Source: Prevotella sp. UBA7594
Lineage (GTDB): Bacteria; Bacteroidota; Bacteroidia; Bacteroidales; Bacteroidaceae
Direction: 5' to 3'
Length of the DNA stretch: 10,846 nt
Assembly (NCBI GenBank): GCA_002490315.1
Contig: DLKG01000049.1
Coordinates: forward strand, 1 to 10,846
In this document: positions 1 through 5,277 of the stretch, in pieces
Layout: the number at the start of each line of letters is the position of its first letter
How positions within the stretch are numbered: the stretch's first letter is position 1
Position numbers and translations under genes: made by a program
The notes under the pieces: generated by a model
The model's database searches: none
Told to the model about the DNA's origin: nothing
What the model saw: the letters and a program-made list of their open reading frames with translations, nothing else

Positions 1-168
1 TCGCCCACCCGACACGCCCAAAAGGGATTATCCATTCGCCCCCGACGCATTTAAAAGGGATAATCCATTCGCCGACCGGCACACAAAAAAAATGGATTAT
101 TAATTCGCCGACCGGCACACAAAAAAGGGATAATCAATTATCGGGGCAACAAAAAAAGGGTTATCCAT
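1..168. repeat. degenerate tandem repeat, five units of 30-36 bases
   Basis: Five consecutive units can be read at 1-35, 36-68, 69-104, 105-138 and 139-168. Each has a G/C-rich half (TCGCCgaCCGgCaCaC or a variant), then an A-run, then a core such as AAAAGGGATAATCCAT. The core contains GGATwATCC, which is nearly self-complementary. Units 3 and 4 are the most alike and share TCGCCGACCGGCACAC exactly. A partial sixth start (TATCGTGGGCGAGG) follows at 169. The units diverge from one another and there are no unique spacers of constant length, so this is not a CRISPR array. It could be a minisatellite, a set of protein-binding sites, or the tail of an array continuing left of the window. Confidence 0.8.
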
Positions 169-758
169 TATCGTGGGCGAGGGCGCCGTCTCTCCCGGTT
201 ATTCCAATCAACATACTTAACAGCTCCAACCGAGCATTACGTGGAAAAGAACAAATATTGTATAGAGAGTAAAAAAGTGTTACAAAAGTTTTTTGCGTTT
301 TAGAGTGTCTAACAGCAGAAAGAACGGTGTTTATTGTTCTTCACGGCAACGATTTTAAGGTAGAATCGTGCACAAACAGTCACTTTTCCAGGTTTTTCTC
401 ATTCCAAAACACTTCTTCATGCCATCTAACGTGGCACTTCTTAACACCTAAAGTAACGCTTTAGTCTCTCTAAAGTGCCACTTAAGATACGTTAAACATT
501 GCACACAAAAGCGTCAATACCGGCAACCCGTTGGCGCACAGCATTTTCCATCTGCACATCCAAAACTAAAAAAATACGTCCAAAGATCTATCCTATCTGT
601 TCAGAAGGCTGTTTTAGACAATATAAAATACAAATATCCGACAAGAATCCGTCACTCCACCTCTCGTAATTACAGATGGTCAGTAAAAAAAGGAAAGAGT
701 AAAATGGTCGGTAAATGAATTTTGCGGAATCAGTGGGAGGTTTCGGACGAAAAACAAT
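169..758. other. gene-free stretch left of the ribBA terminator
   Basis: I see no convincing coding region here. Reading frames are short and A/T-rich with no recognisable protein. What can be seen is one nested inverted repeat (431-481) and a short imperfect duplication, ATGGTCAGTAAA near 676 and ATGGTCGGTAAA near 703. No complete TTTG/TAnnTTTG promoter pair stood out on either strand. Confidence 0.5.
431..481. other. nested inverted repeat (stem-loop within a stem-loop)
   Basis: GTGGCACTT at 431-439 is the exact reverse complement of AAGTGCCAC at 473-481. Inside it, CTAAAG (448-453) pairs with CTTTAG (459-464) around the loop TAACG. Short AACGT/ACGTT arms just outside could extend the outer stem. 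There is no adjacent T-run of the kind expected for an intrinsic terminator. It may be a structured RNA element or a binding site; the sequence shows only the symmetry. Confidence 0.45.
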
Positions 759-787
759 ACAGCCTCAGGGCGATACCCTGAGGCTGT
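759..787 (-). terminator. intrinsic terminator downstream of ribBA
   Basis: A perfect 12-base-pair stem (ACAGCCTCAGGG at 759-770 with CCCTGAGGCTGT at 776-787) encloses a five-base loop. Read on the minus strand the stem is followed by ATTGTTTTTCG, a U-rich tail; the plus-strand side has none. It lies about 155 bases past the ribBA stop, so it probably ends the permease-ribBA transcript with a longish 3' untranslated region. Confidence 0.75.
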
Positions 788-941
788 AGAACTGGTTGCC
801 CCCTTCGTGGCGTACTATCAAAATCGTGACAATAGTCGACTATTTCGCAGCAGAATCTCCGCAACTCACCATTGTCTGTAGCAATCGGCAAACAATCGAC
901 GACAGTCGGTGACAATCGTGGGCGAGGACGCAATCTTCAGG

Positions 942-2153
942 CTACTTCAGGTGCAGCGTGTGCCCCATGCGGTCGCGCTTGGTCTTGAGATAGCGTTCGT
1001 TGTACTTGTTGGGCACCACTTCGATGGGCACGTTCTCGACGATTTCGAGGCCGTAGGCTTCGAGGCCGACGCGTTTTGTCGGGTTGTTTGTCATGAGGCG
1101 CATCTTGTGCACGCCGAGATGGCGCAACATCTGCGCGCCGCAACCGTAATCTCGCTCGTCGGGTTTGAAACCGAGATGCGTGTTGGCGTCCACCGTGTCG
1201 TAGCCTTCCTCCTGGAGTTTGTAGGCTTCAATCTTGTTCATCAAGCCAATGCCTCTTCCCTCCTGTTGCATATACACGAGCACTCCCTTGCCTTCTTTCT
1301 CTATCATCTCCATCGACTTGTGGAGCTGTTGTCCACAGTCGCAGCGCTTCGAGCCGAGAATGTCGCCAGTAGCGCACGAGGAGTGAACGCGCACGAGTAC
1401 AGGTTCGTCCTCGCTCCATTCGCCTTTCACGAGTGCCATGTGCTCCAGTCCGTTGCTCTGCTGGCGGAAAGGAATCAGGCGGAAGTGGCCCCATTCTGTC
1501 GGCATGTCCACTTCCTCGCCCACTTCTATTATCGACTCCTTCTTCAGTCGGTAGGCGATGAGGTCCTTGATGGTAATGATGCGCAGTCCCCACTCCGTTG
1601 CCATCTTCTGCAGTTCCGGCATACGCGCCATCGTTCCGTCCTCATTCATTATTTCCATGAGGGCTCCGGCAGGATATAGTCCGGCAAGTCGGCAGAGGTC
1701 GACGGCTGCCTCCGTGTGGCCACAGCGTCGCAGCACACCGTTGTCCTGCGCGTAGAGAGGATTAATATGGCCAGGACGTCCGAAGGTCTGCGGCGTAGAC
1801 TTCGGGTCGGCGAGAGCCTGTATTGTGGCGGCACGGTCGTGTGCTGACACGCCTGTCGTGCATCCTTCGAGTTTGTCAACGGTGATGGTGAACGGCGTGC
1901 CGAGCATCGAGGTATTGTCGCTCACCTGATGTGGCAGGTCGAGCTCCTCGCAGCGCGACAATGTTATAGGCGCACAGAGTACGCCGCGCGCGTTCTTAAG
2001 CATGAAATTCACTTTCTCAGGCGTGATCTTCTCGGCGGCGATGATGAGGTCGCCCTCATTCTCGCGGTCTTCGTCGTCGACGACAATCACGAACTTTCCG
2101 TCCTTAAAGTCTTTTACAGCGTCTTCTATGCTGCTCAGTTTGAACTCTACCAT
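942..2153 (-). CDS. ribBA: bifunctional 3,4-dihydroxy-2-butanone-4-phosphate synthase / GTP cyclohydrolase II
   Basis: This cytoplasmic enzyme makes both entry metabolites of riboflavin synthesis: the RibB half converts ribulose 5-phosphate to 3,4-dihydroxybutanone 4-phosphate plus formate, and the RibA half opens GTP to the diaminopyrimidine. Residues 1 to about 203 form the RibB domain, with the acidic motif [11 protein letters not shown] (26-36) and GHTEAAVDL (145-153), whose His146 corresponds to the conserved metal-ligand histidine. Residues about 205-403 form the RibA domain: the zinc-ligand cysteines Cys260, Cys271 and Cys273 in SSCATGD...[14 protein letters not shown] (296-304), DERDYG (332-337) and TNNPTK (355-360). 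Both halves look catalytically intact, and 403 residues is normal for the fusion. The ATG start follows an A/T-rich heptamer repeat with no Shine-Dalgarno sequence. It lies 77 bases downstream of the permease gene with no promoter seen between, so it is probably the last gene of that operon. No FMN riboswitch is visible upstream. Confidence 0.97.
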   Translation of the reverse strand: MVEFKLSSIEDAVKDFKDGKFVIVVDDEDRENEGDLIIAAEKITPEKVNFMLKNARGVLCAPITLSRCEELDLPHQVSDNTSMLGTPFTITVDKLEGCTTGVSAHDRAATIQALADPKSTPQTFGRPGHINPLYAQDNGVLRRCGHTEAAVDLCRLAGLYPAGALMEIMNEDGTMARMPELQKMATEWGLRIITIKDLIAYRLKKESIIEVGEEVDMPTEWGHFRLIPFRQQSNGLEHMALVKGEWSEDEPVLVRVHSSCATGDILGSKRCDCGQQLHKSMEMIEKEGKGVLVYMQQEGRGIGLMNKIEAYKLQEEGYDTVDANTHLGFKPDERDYGCGAQMLRHLGVHKMRLMTNNPTKRVGLEAYGLEIVENVPIEVVPNKYNERYLKTKRDRMGHTLHLK

Positions 2154-2192
2154 TTATATTTAATGTTAAGTGTTAAATGTTAAATATTAAAT
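2151..2192 (-). repeat. A/T-rich heptamer tandem repeat abutting the ribBA start
   Basis: Six consecutive 7-base units can be laid end to end across these 42 bases. On the plus strand they are CATTTAT, ATTTAAT, GTTAAGT, GTTAAAT, GTTAAAT and ATTAAAT. The first unit contains the complement of the ribBA ATG. On the coding strand the unit reads ATTTAAC. It occupies the place of a ribosome-binding site, and an A/T-rich unstructured leader is the usual arrangement in Bacteroidota. Confidence 0.65.
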
Positions 2193-2230
2193 TGCCGGGG
2201 TGCTAATTTTAATTTTATATTGAGAGGATG

Positions 2231-4153
2231 CTAAACTGTAGACTTGGAAGTCTTTGCCAATATATCCTCTATCCTTTCTATTATTATGTCGTTCTCCGCC
2301 TTCACCAGCTTGAGGTCGCGCAGCAGTCTGAGACGATAACGCCACATGCGGAAATAGAGCACGGCACCGAGTGGTACGACGAGAGCTGCAACGATGTTGA
2401 GCCATCGGCGCTCGAATGGCCGTGTGTGGGCACGCTCCGACATCATCGGATAGACGCTGAGGTGATTGATGATGGTGCGGTCGCGCGAGTTGCTGAGATC
2501 CTCGATGATTGCTTCCAGCTGCGGCACTATGCGCTCCATCTCGTGATCTGGCTCGTAGCGGAAGAACACCTTCACCCAGCTTGGCGCGTGCTTCAACCTG
2601 TGCGTGCTGGAGTAATCTGCAATTTCCTCGTTCATCCGGCGCAACGCGGCGAGATCGTCGGTGTAGTGTGGATCGTTGATGACCACTTCCTTACGGTATA
2701 CCGGTCGCTTCACGCGCAAGCCGAAGAATCGGCGGAACAGCTCTGCGTAGGCATCGGCATTGAATACTACAGAGTCGCTTGTGGCCTTCACCGTGAAGAA
2801 CACAGCCATAGGAATGAGCACAGCCGGGGCGAGACCTTTTCCGAACCATATCGTCCACATTCCGCGCTTCGCCATCTGATAGCCCGAGTTGTCGAGGATG
2901 TAATAGATGATGAAGACGAGGACGGAGATGAGCACCGGCAAGCCGAGTCCACCCTTGCGTATAATGGCGCCGAGCGGGGCACCAATGAAGAAGAATATGA
3001 GGCACGAGAGTGCGAGCGTTATCTTCGACACCCATTCTATTTTGTGCTGCCTTATGAGCTTGTCGCCGTCAGACGTGAGCATCGCCTTAAAGTCGAGATC
3101 GTTCTGTCTCACCTGTGCTTTGTTGAGCGCGTAGCTTATGGCGCTTGCCTTCTGCTGTGGCGTGAGACGAGCGAACGTGGAGTCTACATTGTAGGTTCTG
3201 CTGTCGGCAAGTTTCAACGCGCGCACGGAGTCGCGTGGAGAAACCGGTAACATGCGGTAGACCATTCGCTGGTCATCTCGCCAGTATGCGCTGCCGATGC
3301 TGTCGTACTCTGCCTTGATGGAGTCCATATCGTGCGTAATCTGTGCGAAGCTTTTGCCTCGAGCATCGTTGGCCATTGAAGAACCGTCGTTCATGTTGAA
3401 GTCGCCGTCGTAGTCGAGCACGATGCGTTTGGAGACGAATGTCTCACGCCGGTAGGGCACGGCGGCACTCCCTGCAAGCTCCTGCGACTGCATGTTCTCA
3501 AACCACTCGCCGCTCCAGAGCGAAAGCAGCAGATGTTTCTTTTCCGCCGTTGCCTGCAACATTCCGGAATCGGCGAGGATGATGGCTTGGTCTTCATAGG
3601 AACCGGTCATGCGATAGATCATGATGCCGTAGAGTTTGCCGGTATTCATGTCCTTCTTCTGCACGTAGAGGTTGGAGTTGGGGATGCCGTCATAGAATAT
3701 GCCTTCCGGAATTTCAAGCTCCGGGCTCTTCTGCTTCATTGAGAGAAGCATGAGGCCGAACTTGCGGTTGGCCTCCGGACCTACGGAGTTCTGGAAATAG
3801 AGCGACACGAGGCATATCGTCACCGTGATGACAATCAGCGAGCGGAACGCTTGCATAAGCGATATGCCGGCTGCCTTGATGGCAGTCAGCTCCGAGCTTT
3901 CGCCGAGGTTGCCGAAAGTGATGAGCGATGAAAGCAGAATGGCGAGTGGCAGCGCCTGCGGCACAAGCATGAGGCCCATGTACCAGAAGAACTCGGCGAG
4001 CACATCCATTGACAGACCCTTTCCTATGAGCTCGTCGATGTAGCGCCACAGGAACTGCATCATCAGCACAAACTGGCAGATGAAGAAGGTGCCTATGAAC
4101 AACAGACCAAACTGCTTTGCAATGAAAATATCTAATTTCTTTATTCGAAACAT
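2231..4153 (-). CDS. LptF/LptG-family permease (YjgP/YjgQ), long Bacteroidota form
   Basis: This is an inner-membrane subunit of the lipopolysaccharide exporter family. In the characterised system LptF and LptG pair with the LptB ATPase and pass LPS to the periplasmic LptA/LptC bridge; that role is inferred from the family. Three N-terminal membrane segments (about 13-34, 52-80 and 103-121) include the family motif ESSELTAIKAAGIS (85-98). A large periplasmic region follows (about 125-365, beta-jellyroll position), then three more segments (about 375-397, 404-421 and 436-455) with the conserved PLGAIIRKGGLG (393-404). Unlike the roughly 360-residue proteobacterial proteins, there is an extra part (460-640) with a charged stretch, a probable seventh membrane segment (583-602) and a basic, possibly coiled-coil tail. 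The periplasmic loop is also longer than usual. ribBA follows closely and is probably cotranscribed. Whether it acts as LptF or LptG, or as a fused or self-pairing form, cannot be read from the sequence, so no symbol is given. Confidence 0.9.
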   Translation of the reverse strand: MFRIKKLDIFIAKQFGLLFIGTFFICQFVLMMQFLWRYIDELIGKGLSMDVLAEFFWYMGLMLVPQALPLAILLSSLITFGNLGESSELTAIKAAGISLMQAFRSLIVITVTICLVSLYFQNSVGPEANRKFGLMLLSMKQKSPELEIPEGIFYDGIPNSNLYVQKKDMNTGKLYGIMIYRMTGSYEDQAIILADSGMLQATAEKKHLLLSLWSGEWFENMQSQELAGSAAVPYRRETFVSKRIVLDYDGDFNMNDGSSMANDARGKSFAQITHDMDSIKAEYDSIGSAYWRDDQRMVYRMLPVSPRDSVRALKLADSRTYNVDSTFARLTPQQKASAISYALNKAQVRQNDLDFKAMLTSDGDKLIRQHKIEWVSKITLALSCLIFFFIGAPLGAIIRKGGLGLPVLISVLVFIIYYILDNSGYQMAKRGMWTIWFGKGLAPAVLIPMAVFFTVKATSDSVVFNADAYAELFRRFFGLRVKRPVYRKEVVINDPHYTDDLAALRRMNEEIADYSSTHRLKHAPSWVKVFFRYEPDHEMERIVPQLEAIIEDLSNSRDRTIINHLSVYPMMSERAHTRPFERRWLNIVAALVVPLGAVLYFRMWRYRLRLLRDLKLVKAENDIIIERIEDILAKTSKSTV

Positions 4154-4167
4154 TCCGTGAGTTTTTA

Positions 4168-4184
4168 CCTTATTATATATAAGG
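4168..4184 (-). other. small hairpin in the permease leader
   Basis: CCTTAT (4168-4173) and ATAAGG (4179-4184) form a six-base-pair stem around TATAT, 14 bases upstream of the permease ATG and downstream of the predicted promoter. It is short and A/T-rich, so it may have no function, but it would sit in the 5' untranslated region near the ribosome-loading site. Confidence 0.3.
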
Positions 4185-4209
4185 GCATAAACAAAGCTTT
4201 ATTGCATTG

Positions 4210-4217
4210 CAAAGTTA
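4210..4217 (-). promoter_or_regulatory. probable -7 promoter element for the permease-ribBA operon
   Basis: The minus strand reads TAACTTTG, an exact match to the Bacteroidota -7 consensus TAnnTTTG, about 57 bases upstream of the permease ATG. No TTTG is present at the expected -33 position (about 4237-4242 reads as C/A-rich on that strand), so the promoter rests on the -7 box alone. It falls in the gap between the START-like gene and the permease gene, giving the latter its own start even if some transcripts read through. Confidence 0.55.
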
Positions 4218-4262
4218 GCATAAAAATTTATGATAACGGGCTTTTTTCGATTTTTTTGTATT

Positions 4263-4658
4263 TCACACGCCACTCGACCGATACAGCCGCTTGAAGTTGT
4301 GCTCCCAAATGCTGAAGAGCCAGTCTTTGTCGTCGTCGTCAGTGAAGTCGGTGACGTGGAGCGTGAACTCGCCGGTGAGCGCATTAGGCACCATGCGTAT
4401 CTCGACGTAGGATCCGTCGTGTACGTCGTCCCAGTGCCAACGTATGCAGGCAAAGCGGTCGATGACGTCGACGGTGGCTGTGCGCACCTCATGATGGCGT
4501 GTGTCGTCGCCCCACGCCAATGTGAGCTGTCGACCTTCAAGGTGCGCACTGTCGGCTATCCACTTCGCCATACCCTCGCCGGTGGCGATGAGCTGCCAAA
4601 TGATGCTTTTCGATGTTGAACGCAGAAGGTGTTCGATAGTAATCTTGGTTTTGTTCAT
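4263..4658 (-). CDS. START-like (AHSA1/SRPBCC-type) domain protein
   Basis: A 131-residue, probably cytoplasmic protein with no signal peptide or membrane segment. It resembles the short Bacteroidota START-like family of the SRPBCC superfamily: an N-terminal beta strand and helix (IEHLLRSTSKSIIWQLIATG, about 8-27), the GMAKWIADSAHLEG stretch (29-42) where AHSA1-like proteins have 'L..WF.d', a beta-rich middle (LTLAWG, CIRWHWDD, YVEIRM), the 'LTGEFTLHVTDFTDDDD' segment (94-110) and a C-terminal helix with W119 that would close the ligand cavity. Members usually bind a hydrophobic ligand or assist another protein; the ligand here is unknown. It is the first of three minus-strand genes, 109 bases upstream of the permease, and has a probable promoter of its own. 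The ATG is favoured because only about 20 bases separate it from the predicted transcription start. The family call is by recognition; the function is not known. Confidence 0.82.
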   Translation of the reverse strand: MNKTKITIEHLLRSTSKSIIWQLIATGEGMAKWIADSAHLEGRQLTLAWGDDTRHHEVRTATVDVIDRFACIRWHWDDVHDGSYVEIRMVPNALTGEFTLHVTDFTDDDDKDWLFSIWEHNFKRLYRSSGV

Positions 4659-4681
4659 AAAGATACAATAGTTTATGGGGA

Positions 4682-4689
4682 CAAAGATA
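4682..4689 (-). promoter_or_regulatory. probable -7 promoter element for the START-like gene
   Basis: The minus strand reads TATCTTTG, matching TAnnTTTG exactly, 23 bases upstream of the ATG. The expected -33 region is A/T-rich without a clear TTTG. It is divergent from the tRNA promoter about 40 bases away, so both regulatory regions share one short A/T-rich spacer. Confidence 0.6.
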
Positions 4690-4728
4690 AAAATTTTTAT
4701 TGATAAAATGATTTTTTTGCAAAAAAGT

Positions 4729-4759
4729 TTTGGAGTTTAACAAAAATGTATTACCTTTG
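4729..4759 (+). promoter_or_regulatory. Bacteroidota-type promoter of the tRNA gene
   Basis: TTTG at 4729-4732 and TACCTTTG at 4752-4759 are separated by exactly 19 bases, a full match to the Bacteroidota primary-sigma consensus (TTTG, 19-21 bases, TAnnTTTG). The predicted start lies a few bases downstream, about 10-15 bases before the mature tRNA 5' end. This is the clearest promoter in the window. Confidence 0.9.
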
Positions 4760-4778
4760 CACTCGCAATCAGAACGAT

Positions 4779-4852
4779 GGCGGGATAGCTCAGCTGGTTA
4801 GAGCGCATGATTCATAATCATGAGGTCCCCAGTTCAATCCTGGGTCCCGCTA
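4779..4852 (+). tRNA. tRNA with CAT anticodon (elongator tRNA-Met most likely)
   Basis: The 74-base gene folds as a standard cloverleaf. The acceptor stem GGCGGGA/TCCCGCT has a G1-U72 wobble end pair; T8-A9 is followed by the D-arm starting GCTC; the anticodon stem is CATGA/TCATG with loop TTCATAA and anticodon CAT at 4813-4815; the T-arm is CCCAG-TTCAATC-CTGGG; the discriminator is A at 4852. CCA is not encoded (CG follows) and must be added after transcription. It is not an initiator tRNA, because it lacks the C1-A72 mismatch and the three G-C pairs in the anticodon stem. A CAT anticodon could also mean tRNA-Ile2, with C34 changed to lysidine; the sequence alone does not settle this. It stands alone with its own promoter and terminator. 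Confidence 0.95.
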
Positions 4853-4857
4853 CGAAG

Positions 4858-4893
4858 AAAGAGCCTGAAAGATTTATTCTTTCAGGCTCTTTT
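4858..4893 (+). terminator. intrinsic terminator of the tRNA gene
   Basis: A perfect 15-base-pair stem (4858-4872 with 4878-4892) encloses the five-base loop TTTAT and ends in TTTT, six bases after the tRNA 3' end. The stem itself ends in A-runs and T-runs, so it may also stop transcripts from the other strand. Confidence 0.92.
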
Positions 4894-5151
4894 CGTTTAT
4901 ACGATACAGCAGCAAGCGACTCTTGTAATATTGTTGCGCTTTTAACAATCTGTATTTCTTATGCAAACAACTGTTTTACGGATTAAATTCCAGGAGGTTA
5001 ATCCCAGGAGTGCGAGTCTAAACTCGCAAATTGCACTATCCGCAGCACGAAGGTCGAAAACATCTACAGAAAGCAAACATTACTTATACAATGGTAAGTA
5101 AGTGTGCAAAATTATCTTTACATATAGTAATAGGAGATACGCCATCCGAAC

Positions 5152-5208
5152 CGTACCACACATCTGCTTATTATGAACTTAGTTCATTCACATTATTTGC
5201 ATGGTACG
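5152..5208. other. nested inverted repeat in the tRNA-to-secreted-protein gap
   Basis: CGTACCA (5152-5158) is complementary to TGGTACG (5202-5208). Centred inside, ATGAAC (5173-5178) pairs with GTTCAT (5182-5187) around TTA. The two stems are roughly concentric, as in a structured RNA or a paired operator. No flanking gene start explains it: the nearest gene reads away from this position on the minus strand, so the structure would lie in that gene's 3' region. Confidence 0.35.
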
Positions 5209-5252
5209 ACTCTTCAGGCCTTACCTCCTACAACTTTTTTTTATTCAATGCC

Positions 5253-5269
5253 GGAGGCGGAGCGCCTCC
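5253..5269 (-). terminator. possible terminator hairpin after the 758-aa gene
   Basis: GGAGGCG/CGCCTCC form a seven-base-pair G/C-rich stem with a three-base loop, eight bases past the stop codon. On the minus strand the stem is followed by GGCATTG and an A-run rather than a U-run, so it is not a canonical intrinsic terminator. It may stabilise the 3' end or only pause transcription. Confidence 0.35.
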
Positions 5270-5277
5270 AATCATAA

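Larger units (their letters stand above)
4894..5277. other. gene-free stretch with small inverted repeats
   Basis: No credible gene was found on either strand. A plus-strand frame starting with TTG at 5031 runs into the antisense of the next gene and resembles nothing known. Visible structures are a 7-base-pair hairpin TGCGAGT/ACTCGCA (5011-5017 with 5022-5028), a nested pair at 5152-5208, and a G/C-rich hairpin at 5253-5269. No copy of the tRNA 3' end is seen here, so there is no sign of an integration site. Confidence 0.5.

Noticed and set aside
1..168. CRISPR array
   Set aside because: The units are tandem and degenerate along their full length, with no constant repeat alternating with unique spacers, and no cas gene is in the window.
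730..933. 67-residue minus-strand frame after ribBA
   Set aside because: It runs straight through the ribBA terminator hairpin and has no start-site support or recognisable protein.
909..1679. 256-residue plus-strand open frame
   Set aside because: It is entirely antisense to ribBA, whose motifs are intact on the other strand; the composition is that expected of the complement of a G/C-rich gene.
2154..2230. FMN riboswitch ahead of ribBA
   Set aside because: The 77-base gap is A/T-rich and repetitive, too short for the element and without its conserved G/C-rich junction.
2228..3250. 340-residue plus-strand open frame
   Set aside because: It is antisense to the permease gene, with no recognisable domain and no signal or promoter of its own.
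4853..5277. Integrated element at the tRNA 3' end
   Set aside because: No duplicate of the tRNA 3' segment, no integrase gene and no mobile-element gene were seen within the window.
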